DNA of 64,000 bases, taken from Jaenimonas drosophilae. Lineage: Eukaryota; Euglenozoa; Kinetoplastea; Trypanosomatida; Trypanosomatidae. The notes beneath the pieces were generated by a model that had not been told where the DNA came from, made no database searches, and was given only the letters and a program-made list of their open reading frames with translations. Positions 35,011 to 42,967 of the stretch are shown here, piece after piece (within the stretch, counting starts at the first letter, position 1; each line of letters starts with the position of its first letter). The stretch lies in contig JASAON010001605.1 of assembly GCA_030849065.1 (NCBI GenBank), forward strand, positions 22,696 through 86,695, written 5' to 3'. The translations under genes were made by a program, and so were the position numbers.

Positions 35011-35958
35011 TTAGGCAGGTTGAGCAATCGCCGCCACATCCTCCGCCTCCACAACTGGGTTCTCCACGAGACGCTTCGATACCACGTCATAGCTCATGTG
35101 GAGGGTGTAGTTCCCCAACACACGCACCACATCCCCTTCCGCCACACGTGCGGGTGTGTTGTGTGCCACACACAGACGCACAAGAACCACATTGCGGAAG
35201 AGGCGCATCTGCCCGGGTCTGCCTTCACGATAGCCGTGCGTTTCAAGACTAAACTGAAGATAGCGAGGAACCACATCATGTGGCACATCATCACAGCAAA
35301 ATGATGATGTTGTTGTTGTTGTTTGTGGCGATGATGTTGTGGGTGAGAGGCCTGCTGCCTGTAGATGGCCGTGGAGGTGGCCAACGGCGATGGGCCCACG
35401 TACCACGCCGATGCCAATCCACGTCGAGGTGCCCGTTCCCACCGAACATGTGGAGCTGCGCCACTTATCCATCTGTTCCTCCTCGACCACCATCGCACGG
35501 CTGCGCACCGCCGCGACAGGAAAGTGTTGGCCATCATCCTCTGCCACGACTTTGCCCCTCCGCGGCCGCTCCTTCAGCGCCACGATGCGTGCCTGAAGCT
35601 CCTCCAGCCGGTGTTGTTGGTGCCGCCTCTCCACCTCTGTGTGTTGTGCCATCTCCTCCTCTGGTGACGCCACGCGGACGGAGTGGCGTTGAAGACGATG
35701 ATGGCGAAGGTTGGCGGCACAGATGAAACGTTTGCCACACTCAGGGCAAGCCAAACGTGTACGTGATGATGATGTTGATGATGTAGGTACACCTGTTGCG
35801 GTTGTGATAGGTGCAGCTGTGGTGGTGGAGCACCTTCGTTGTGGTGTGCGCGTGCGACTCACACACAAACGTCCGTCTGGCAAACACAACGCAGCACATG
35901 CACGAGTGAGTTGAGGTCTGCGGCACAGCCCGCCGAGGACCCATCGCCCACAAATCAT
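35011..35958 (-). CDS. KREPA-like RNA-editing protein (C2H2 finger plus OB fold)
   Basis: 315 residues from the ATG at 35958; the codon further upstream in frame is TTG. The basic N-terminus (MICGRWVLGGLCRRPQLTRA) looks like a mitochondrial presequence. A C2H2 finger lies at about 71-92 (Cys71, Cys74, His87, His92). A Glu/Arg-rich helix and a Ser/Thr linker follow, then a C-terminal OB-fold-like domain at about 180-312 (VVRGPIAVGHLHGHL; NVVLVRLCVAH; GDVVRVLGNYTLH; YDVVSKRLVENPVVEAEDV). C2H2 plus OB fold with mitochondrial import is the layout of the KREPA proteins that scaffold the editosome for uridine insertion and deletion editing. KREPA1-3 have two fingers; only one is visible here. A mitochondrial single-strand DNA-binding protein is the alternative. 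Confidence 0.6.
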   Translation of the reverse strand: MICGRWVLGGLCRRPQLTRACAALCLPDGRLCVSRTRTPQRRCSTTTAAPITTATGVPTSSTSSSRTRLACPECGKRFICAANLRHHRLQRHSVRVASPEEEMAQHTEVERRHQQHRLEELQARIVALKERPRRGKVVAEDDGQHFPVAAVRSRAMVVEEEQMDKWRSSTCSVGTGTSTWIGIGVVRGPIAVGHLHGHLQAAGLSPTTSSPQTTTTTSSFCCDDVPHDVVPRYLQFSLETHGYREGRPGQMRLFRNVVLVRLCVAHNTPARVAEGDVVRVLGNYTLHMSYDVVSKRLVENPVVEAEDVAAIAQPA

Positions 35959-37045
35959 CACGAGAATCCGCAAATTTATCAATTTCGTACCTAAAAAAAA
36001 GATTCATATCAATGAATGAAGAAGACGAAGATGTGCGTGAGAGCGTACATCCACAGAAGCATGATGATGTCAATGCATACGTGATTGTGGCTGTGAAAAA
36101 AACAACTTGTTGGGCTGCGATTCCATCACGAGAAGAGTCTGGAGGAGGAGGAGGAGGAGTGGCGTGCGGACTACGCGGCACACGCCCACTCCACGGACGA
36201 TATAGGCTGAGCAAAAACATGAGTGGTTACCCTTGCATCAACAGACGTTGCACGCACCCTGACGCCTCCTCACTCGTCATCCATCGTGGCGAAAGCTCGC
36301 ACCACAGGTTGCGGATGACGAATCCCTCCCCCAATCTTCTGAGGTGCCATTACCACCATCAACAGCTGTTCGGGAGTGTCGTCTCGATTTGCTTCTCATT
36401 TTTTTTTTGTAGATCCGGAAAAATCTGTTTTTGCTTCGTCCGTCATTTTTCCAAGCAAGAAAAAAGGAAACGTTGATAAAAACAAAACAGCAACGACCAC
36501 ACACACGCACATCCGCTGAGGTCCGTCTTGATTGAAACCAACTCATCTCACGTTATATATACACTTAGTTCCATGGCTTGAGGAGTAGGTGTATGTACGT
36601 ACAGAGGTAGTGTGTAGCAGCGCACGCGTACGCTAACACGAGCTACACACATACACACGTACATAACAGTTGTATGCATGCCAATGAGAGAGGGGCCCCA
36701 CACACACACACATACATACATACATACATACATGCACGCACATCCATCAACATACATCTTACGACGTACGCCGCATACCACGACGACCCCGCATTTCGTA
36801 ATGGCACAACGAAGAGGAAGAGAACAACATTGGGGGGCACCACCCGCAGCCAAAAACAACGTTCCTAGAAAACAAAAAAAAAACAACCATCGCACTTGTA
36901 AGACACTCAGGCGAGGCACTTCGCCATGACTTCACTTCTCTTGGCACCAACACCTACATGCAGCATACGTACAGGATGCGTGCATGCGTGCATCAAACAA
37001 AACACTGGATAATGATGATGATGGTGACGACGGTATATATATATA
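35959..37045. other. Intergenic spacer (1.1 kb) with microsatellites
   Basis: No gene supported. It contains a CATA tetranucleotide run at about 36712-36733, a GAG run at about 36140-36160, a TA run at about 37034-37045, and a plus-strand T tract with TAG at 36381-36413 that resembles a splice acceptor facing the wrong way. Confidence 0.5.
35991..36003 (-). promoter_or_regulatory. Spliced-leader acceptor for the KREPA-like gene
   Basis: An eight-T run then AG at 35991-35992 on the minus strand, 32 bases before the ATG at 35958 and with no ATG between them. It fixes the start. Confidence 0.6.
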
Positions 37046-37207
37046 TCAGATGATGTAGCTTGGCGAACCTGGGCCGTTGGGGGAGGTTGGGTTGGCGCTG
37101 TTTTGTTTGCGGCGTGCGGCGTTGAGGTTGATGGCGCTGATCACGCCCTTGACGATGACCAACGCCACCACGACGCGCACGGCCCACTTCAAAGGACAGG
37201 TTGACAT
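37046..37207 (-). CDS. Small single-span membrane protein
   Basis: 53 residues from the ATG at 37207, below the usual gene-calling cut-off. It begins MSTCPLKWAVRVVVALVIVK, giving one membrane helix at about 7-25 preceded by a basic residue. A polar, Asn/Pro/Ser-rich tail follows (NLNAARRKQNSANPTSPNGP). The leader on the minus strand has a long C/T-rich stretch with CTCAAG about 30 bases upstream, and no ATG lies between. The gene sits between HYLS1-like and KREPA-like genes with normal spacing on both sides. This supports a real short gene. Function unknown; small tail-anchored or mitochondrial membrane peptides would look like this. Confidence 0.5.
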   Translation of the reverse strand: MSTCPLKWAVRVVVALVIVKGVISAINLNAARRKQNSANPTSPNGPGSPSYII

Positions 37208-37562
37208 GATGTGGGATGGAGGATGAGGAATACGAAGCTTGAGTGAGTGAGTGAGTGAGTGAGAAGGTTGGAGATGTTTATCGTCTATGCGAGATGAAGG
37301 AGAGAGGTGAGGTGATTGAGTGCGATGACGATGGATGTAGAACATCCGCACAATATAGTCGTACACAGATCTATTTTTTTTCTGTTTTTGTTTCATCATC
37401 TAGTCGGGTGGATGACCATCCCAAACGTGCATCTCACATTGGGTGAAGGGGCCCAATGGCATCTAACGTGGTTCGTCTTCTTCGTAGCCACCACCACCAC
37501 CTCATCATCATCATTGCTCGTACACAACAAGGTATCGCCGATGTTGGTGTCATGACGTTGAT
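37208..37562. other. Intergenic spacer with plus-strand small open frame
   Basis: It holds a GTGA tetranucleotide run at about 37241-37262 (the minus-strand pyrimidine tract for the 53-residue gene). It also holds a plus-strand T-rich tract with CTAG at 37401-37403, followed by an ATG at 37412 and a 47-codon frame ending at 37555. The latter is discussed as a finding. Confidence 0.45.
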
Positions 37563-38672
37563 CTACTTGCCGCCACTCAGGAACCGATCGCGGCGCCACA
37601 TCGCCCGCATTTCCTCCCCACGCCGCACCGGATCTGCTCGTCGTGCCAACGTACTTCCATCGGCGTGGAGATGGCCGACGGCCAAGGAGGAGAGCGGCTG
37701 GCCACGATGACGTGGTGTGGCGGAGGTGGCGTACAACCGCCCACTGGCACCGGAGAGCGGCGTTGGATCATGTGGGGCCGGCCGGAATCGGTATCGAGCA
37801 TCGCCCGTGTGATCGTAAATGAGGTTGGCGGTACGACGGGCGGTGGAGGCGGAGGGGCCATCATGATGGAGTGGCATGCTGAGAACATGGCGAGCAGGTC
37901 CGCCACTCATCCCGTACACCTCCTCCCCCTTCTCCGCGTAGACGTCGCGGTGCTGATTGCTGATGTTGCGCAGCGCAACACGGGAGCTGGGCGGCTGCCA
38001 CCCCTCTGCGGATGTAGGATCGATCATCATGTGAGGATGACGTTCATAAAAACCATTCAGCGCACGTTCGTACTTCTTCACGTAGCGCTCCAGACGTGTG
38101 GTGGGGTTGAGGAGGACGGCAGAGGAGCTCCGCGCGGGGCCGCCACGATGGCGATCGGCCGCTTCCATCGCACGTCGGCGGTGGGCGGGCGGCTCGTCAA
38201 TGGCGGTGTTGGCGTTCCACGCCGCCCGTGCGCCACCGCGGGAGATGGCGGTTGTTGGTCGAGGTTTGTGTTGTTGTTGGTGCTGCACCATTATTCCATG
38301 ACCACCGCGGCTGGTGTGTCCTGCTGTGGCTGGTGTGGCGGTGGCGGTAGTGGGTGTGGTGGTGTGCAGCATTCGCATTGCATCCTGCATTACCGCGGGG
38401 TGCGGGGGCATAGAGGAGGGGTGCGATGGATCCTCTACGCGATGATGATGATGAGGCTGGACGTACTCCTCCACCTCCTCTTCTTCATCGACGGGGCTGC
38501 GTGGCTCATCGCGCTCGGAACCAACATAGCGAAACACGTTCGCAACGTCATCGGGAGTTGGGTCTGGATACCCACTCTCTGCCAGTGCCTGAACCACTTG
38601 ATACACTTCCTCTTCGGTGTGGCCTTGGAGTTCTGGCGCTTGAAGAAGATGCGTCGGTACGCGACGATCCAT
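37563..38672 (-). CDS. HYLS1: HYLS1-like centriolar protein
   Basis: 369 residues from the ATG at 38672, 13 bases after a CATTTAG acceptor (38686-38687). Two blocks match the plan of HYLS1, a centriole component needed for cilium assembly. The N-terminal helical element at about 16-50 (EEVYQVVQALAESGYPDPT) resembles its conserved LGY element. The C-terminal block at about 345-366 (RADPVRRGEEMRAMWRRDRF) resembles the HYLS1 box, DPV-R-x-M-x-W-x-x-x-x-FL. Between them lie acidic, His-rich and Gln/Thr-rich low-complexity stretches and a conserved-looking helix (TTRLERYVKKYERALNGFY). No catalytic motif. HYLS1 binds SAS-4-type proteins at the outer centriole. The match is from memory, mainly on the two end motifs. 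Confidence 0.6.
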   Translation of the reverse strand: MDRRVPTHLLQAPELQGHTEEEVYQVVQALAESGYPDPTPDDVANVFRYVGSERDEPRSPVDEEEEVEEYVQPHHHHRVEDPSHPSSMPPHPAVMQDAMRMLHTTTPTTATATPATAGHTSRGGHGIMVQHQQQHKPRPTTAISRGGARAAWNANTAIDEPPAHRRRAMEAADRHRGGPARSSSAVLLNPTTRLERYVKKYERALNGFYERHPHMMIDPTSAEGWQPPSSRVALRNISNQHRDVYAEKGEEVYGMSGGPARHVLSMPLHHDGPSASTARRTANLIYDHTGDARYRFRPAPHDPTPLSGASGRLYATSATPRHRGQPLSSLAVGHLHADGSTLARRADPVRRGEEMRAMWRRDRFLSGGK

Positions 38673-40262
38673 CAACACAGCAAATCTAAATGAGAGCTGC
38701 TACACACATTGAAACAACAAGAAGAGAAGAACAACAACATATTGTGCGTGACATTGGCATGCATCCAAACAACACGAAGAAGGAGGAGTGGCTGACTTCC
38801 TCCTCCCTCTTTCCTCAAGCAACTACGTACGCACACACACACCCACCCACGACGCAACCAACATGTGGTGGAGATGACGACGACATGAGTGTGTGTATGT
38901 GTACGTACTTGTGCGTGGCATGTGCAGCGTACTTGCAAGATTCTTAAGGTGGCATTCATTAGTTTGATCCGTTGTGGAGGAGCGACGACGAGGGGTGAGG
39001 GCCCCTCGCCGTCGTAGGCCGTCATCCCTCATCACGCAGGGTTGGCGCCATCGACCTTAGGTTGGGGGCTGATGATGATGCGTGCCCCCCTCTCTACGAT
39101 CTCCCCCTTTCATCATTGTTGCTCAGAATCATTCCTGTTGTATTTATGTTTTTTCACTCAGGAATTTGTTTTTGAATTTTTTTTTTCTTGTTTTTGTTTT
39201 TGTTTTTGTATGTTTTTTTTCTTCTCACCTGCACAGGCATCTCCACCCAACTTCCGCGGCATTGCGCGTGCATCGTTGATCGAGGTGGAACATGAGTAGG
39301 GAAGAAGGCGGCGGTGGCGTGTACGCGTACGCATGATGAGCATCAAGAACAAGAACGTACCAGACACAGACCATCTTCTTCTAGCCAACCAATACAACTC
39401 TCCCTCACGAGACCACATCATGCGCGCAACCGTGATAATAATACAGCAACAACAACAACAACACGTTGTTTGTTCTGCAGGTAAGTGCTCAGTCGGTGTC
39501 TGGCTTTGTTGGCCATGCACGTACCTCCACACATGTATCCATCCTCGTGCGGATCACGCAGCCGTCGTACGGTTGTTTGCGTGTGAAGAGAAATGCACTG
39601 TGTCAGTGTTTGAGAGGGGAGCTCTGCAGAGAGAGGGGGGATGTGCGTACGTGTGTGTATGTGTGCGCGACGTAGGTGGTACAACACACACGGTGGATGG
39701 AGGACGGCCTCTCCTGCATCTATAAACACACAAACGCACGTACACCCAACGACGTAGTCGTAACAAGAAAAAAATGAAAAAAGACTTCAAAAATGGGCTC
39801 ATCGAAACCGAGCGATGCTGCCACCTTCCACTGCTCGAGAGGAGCTCCGCCACCGCGGTGAGCGTCGGATGGAGCGCCATCCGCACACACTCACGCGTCC
39901 ATCCATGATGATGGTCGTGTGGGGCATGGCTCGAGGCTTCCTCTCTGACGGTGGCTGGCGGTCAACGCCACTGCCACACACCTCCAGCAGATTCAGCTGA
40001 TCTACGCAACACGAGAGGGTTGTGCGTGTGTGGGAGGTTCCGCCATCGTTGGCATCTTGCCAACGTCTTCACACCGCAACACATGCATCATAATCCATAG
40101 ATGGCGCGCCTACTTCGCATGGGCGTCATTCGTTAAGACTGAGTAGGTCCATACAGTGAGCATGATGACGGATGATGCATGTGCTCCTCGTGTGTTGATG
40201 TGTGCCTCGGTGGTCTTCCCTCCTGCTTTGCCGGCGCGGCGGCACCAACCAACCATCCATTC
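38673..40262. other. Long intergenic spacer (1.6 kb)
   Basis: No credible minus-strand gene. On the plus strand, T-rich tracts with AG occur at 39146-39161 and 39168-39236, and a CAG-GTAAGT string occurs at 39478-39486. A 130-codon plus frame (39333-39725) with a polyglutamine run lies downstream, without recognisable content. Short minus frames near 39.8-40.0 kb are unconvincing. Mostly 3' UTR of the eIF4A gene, by position. Confidence 0.5.
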
Positions 40263-41474
40263 TTATTCGCCGAGGTAGGCGGCGAAGTCCACGGGGAGCT
40301 CCTCAATCGCGGTGTGGTAGTGCGCCTCAATCTCGTGGAGCAGGTCGAGGTCCTTCTCCGTTACGAAGTTGATGGCAACGCCCTTGCGACCATATCGGCC
40401 GCCGCGACCAATGCGGTGGAGGTAGTTCTCCTTGTTGCTCGGGAGATCAAAGTTGATGACGATGTTAACGTGATGTACATCGATGCCGCGGGCCACGAGA
40501 TCCGTCGTGACGAGGACGCGGCTGCTGCCGGAGCGGAAGGTATTCATGATGCGCTCGCGGTCGCTCTTGAGCATATCGGCGTGCATGCTGCTCACGGTGT
40601 GGTTGCTCTTGTTGAGCTGCTCAGCGATCCAATCCACCTTGCGGCGGGTGTTGGCGAAGATGACGGATTGGGCGATGGAGACCGTCTCGTAGAGGTCCAT
40701 GAGGGTATCGAGCTTGTGCTCCTCGGAGAGGGCGATGTAGAACTGCTTGATACCTTCGAGGGTGAGGGATTCACGCTTCACGAGAATGCGCACGGGCTCG
40801 CGCATAAACTTCTTGGTGAGCTCGAGCACATCCTCGGGCATCGTGGCGGAGAAGAGGGCGACCTGGATGTCCTTGGGCAGGAAGCGGAAGATCTCGTAAA
40901 TCTGCTCAGCAAAACCCTGAGAGAGCATCTCATCCGCCTCATCAAGGACGAGGACGCGGAGGGCGTCGGTGCGGAGGGCGCCGCGCTTCGTAACGTCGGC
41001 CACACGTCCGGGGGTGCCAACGGCCACAATGAGGCCGGCCTGGAGCTTGCGGATATCATCCTGCACGCGTGTTCCGCCAACGAAGGTCTCGCAGAACTTC
41101 TTGCCCTCGGAGAGGAACTCACCAATGCGGCTGATGACCTCGGCGGTCTGGAGAGCGAGCTCTCGAGTGGGGCTGAGGACGAGGCCCTGGATCATGCCGT
41201 GACGGAAGTCGAGGCGCTGGAGGAGGCCAATGCTGAAGGCGCCGGTCTTGCCGGTGCCGGACTGGGCCTGCGCAATGATGTCACCGCCGCGGGTGAAGGG
41301 GGCGATGGCGCGCTGCTGGATGCTGGAGGGGCGCTCAAAACCGTAGCTGTAGATGCCACGGAGGAGGTGCTGGTGGAGGGGCATATCATCGAAGCTGGGG
41401 ATGGGGCGGACGCCGGGCTGATCATCCACGAAGGAGTCCTGGTCCTGCGGGGCAATCTTCTCCTGCTGAGACAT
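40263..41474 (-). CDS. EIF4A1: Translation initiation factor eIF4A (DEAD-box RNA helicase)
   Basis: 403 residues, full length. It is the RNA-dependent ATPase of eIF4F that unwinds 5' leaders during cap-dependent initiation. The sequence is close to the trypanosomatid cytoplasmic EIF4AI along its length, from [15 protein letters not shown] to DFAAYLGE. All DEAD-box motifs are present: Q motif FERPSSIQQ (about 46-54), motif I AQSGTGKT (70-77), [26 protein letters not shown] and [13 protein letters not shown]. The ATG at 41474 is the initiator; the frame upstream to 41648 runs through leader microsatellites (GT/GTAT). Codons are strongly biased to G/C-ending, fitting high expression. Confidence 0.97.
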   Translation of the reverse strand: MSQQEKIAPQDQDSFVDDQPGVRPIPSFDDMPLHQHLLRGIYSYGFERPSSIQQRAIAPFTRGGDIIAQAQSGTGKTGAFSIGLLQRLDFRHGMIQGLVLSPTRELALQTAEVISRIGEFLSEGKKFCETFVGGTRVQDDIRKLQAGLIVAVGTPGRVADVTKRGALRTDALRVLVLDEADEMLSQGFAEQIYEIFRFLPKDIQVALFSATMPEDVLELTKKFMREPVRILVKRESLTLEGIKQFYIALSEEHKLDTLMDLYETVSIAQSVIFANTRRKVDWIAEQLNKSNHTVSSMHADMLKSDRERIMNTFRSGSSRVLVTTDLVARGIDVHHVNIVINFDLPSNKENYLHRIGRGGRYGRKGVAINFVTEKDLDLLHEIEAHYHTAIEELPVDFAAYLGE

Positions 41475-41708
41475 GATTATATAAAACAAAGAGAGCGGTT
41501 TAGAAGGCTGAAGTTCTACACAAGTGTGTGAGTGAGTGTGTATGTATGTATGTGTATGTGTATGAGCATACAGGTACGTAGGAAAGTGAAGAGTACCAAG
41601 AGGAAGAAGAGAAAGGAGTGGGGACACCGTAAACATACATGGATACATACATACATACAGTAGCAGAGTGTTGTTGTTGTTGTTGTTGTGTGTAGTGGGT
41701 AGAGCACA

Positions 41709-42515
41709 CTAGGAGGGCACTGCATCGCTCACCTCCACCTCCTCTTCATCATCCAACACGGGGAGGTCCATAAGCGCGTGGAGGTACTCCATGCAGCGAC
41801 GCTTCATCTCGGCCATGTGGCCCACTTCATAATCGCCCTCAAAATCCTCCATGCGCGCCACAAATTTATCAAGCGCGTGCCCATCGTGCATCATCTTGTG
41901 TGTACGTGAGGTGGCGGCAGAGGATGTTGCCGCCACCTCCTCTCCATCTTCGCCGTCGCGCAAGGTGGCCAGTTCCGCCAGACATCGCGTGCCGTGGACG
42001 GGCATCACGGCGACGGCGCACGATGTACGTAGCCCAACCGTTGGCAGCACCGCTCTACGGCTCATAAGCATGGAAGAGGGATCCGGGCATACACTTCTTA
42101 ATCTGGATGCATCATTCATCTCAACGTACTCCGCCACAACGTTGTAGTCTCCGAGCTGGAGCGGATGCTCACCATCACCATCACTTCCCTTGAGGTGGGC
42201 GAAGGAGGAGATGATGTTGCCCATACCGATATTTCCCACCCCAGACACGATGGAGCGCGACTTGAAGTGATTGTGGCTGCCAATCATCATCTTCCGAGGC
42301 TGCTGTACCACCTCCACTCCAGATGAAGATGGGTGAGAGGAGGATGAGGGGCTGTGGTGTATCTCCGCGTACTCCTCAACGAGACAGAAGTCGCCAAAGA
42401 CGATGGGCCCGCCGCGAGCGATGATGCGCGCATGGCTCAGGACAACACAACCGCGGCCAAACTCCACATCTCCTTCAACGAAGGCGGATGGACTACAGTA
42501 GTTTGCGTCATGCAT
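41709..42515 (-). CDS. DCTN6: Dynactin subunit 6 (p27)-like left-handed beta-helix protein
   Basis: 268 residues from the ATG at 42515. Residues about 7-140 form a hexapeptide-repeat left-handed beta helix. DCTN6 features appear in order: SAFVEGDVEFGRGCVVLSHA, ARIIARGGPIVFGDFCLVEE, the insert, RKMMIGSHNHFKSRS, and GVGNIGMGNIISSFAHL. DCTN6 pairs with DCTN5 at the pointed end of dynactin, which links dynein to cargo. Further coils (LQLGDYNVVAEYVEM; MSRRAVLPTVGLRTSCAVA) follow. The C-terminal 90 residues are acidic and helical, longer than in animals (190 residues). A gamma-carbonic-anhydrase-like protein is the main alternative, but the zinc histidines are not evident. A short out-of-frame ATG lies just upstream of the start. 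Confidence 0.75.
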   Translation of the reverse strand: MHDANYCSPSAFVEGDVEFGRGCVVLSHARIIARGGPIVFGDFCLVEEYAEIHHSPSSSSHPSSSGVEVVQQPRKMMIGSHNHFKSRSIVSGVGNIGMGNIISSFAHLKGSDGDGEHPLQLGDYNVVAEYVEMNDASRLRSVCPDPSSMLMSRRAVLPTVGLRTSCAVAVMPVHGTRCLAELATLRDGEDGEEVAATSSAATSRTHKMMHDGHALDKFVARMEDFEGDYEVGHMAEMKRRCMEYLHALMDLPVLDDEEEVEVSDAVPS

Positions 42516-42967
42516 CCATGCAGAAAAAAAAACGTGTACGGTGAATGATGATGATGATGATGATGGTACCAACTCTACTACTACTGCTGGCACGTGTGCG
42601 TTGGTGTGCCTAGAAGAAGCGAAGAAGACGAAGTAGGATGAATGAGATGATACATGTGGCCAACACACGAGTCGAGGTGATATACATCCATCCATGTGTG
42701 CGACGGCAGAGGACTTGCAACGTGGTTGGAGTGAGGGGCGTGGCATCATCTTCATCCTTCACGGACGAAGATGATGCCACGCCGCATATCCACGCATCTA
42801 CCGCCATGTTCATGGAAGGGGGAAAGAAGGAGGAGGGAGAGACGCGCGTGACAAGTGAAGACGAATACGTTGAGGTGAAGAAGAACAAGACCACACATCA
42901 TCATCACCAACAGAAAAGATAGCTGCCACGACCAAGACGTAGGGTTGTGTAAAAAGGGGGGGGGGAG
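42516..42967. other. Intergenic spacer with perfect inverted repeat
   Basis: No gene. It contains a GAT run at about 42545-42564, a 17-base perfect inverted repeat at 42737-42783 (separate entry), and a G11 run at about 42956-42966 beside the SRPK-like gene stop. Confidence 0.6.
42737..42783. repeat. Perfect 17-bp inverted repeat, 13-base loop
   Basis: The left arm 42737-42753 (GGCGTGGCATCATCTTC) is exactly complementary to the right arm 42767-42783. Within the 13-base loop three more bases can pair after one mismatch, leaving a 5-base tip. It lies between the SRPK-like stop and the DCTN6-like start, so it would fold in either transcript. It may be a 3' UTR stem-loop or a small palindromic element. 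Confidence 0.85.

Noticed and set aside
36012..36476. 154-codon plus-strand frame near the KREPA-like gene
   Set aside because: Starts inside the acceptor region of a minus-strand gene, low-complexity, no homology seen.
36712..36733. CATA and CA/GT microsatellites as mobile-element remnants
   Set aside because: Simple repeats without flanking duplications or transposase; similar runs occur in many spacers.
40179..41531. 450-codon plus-strand frame over eIF4A
   Set aside because: Antisense shadow of a highly conserved helicase with strong codon bias.
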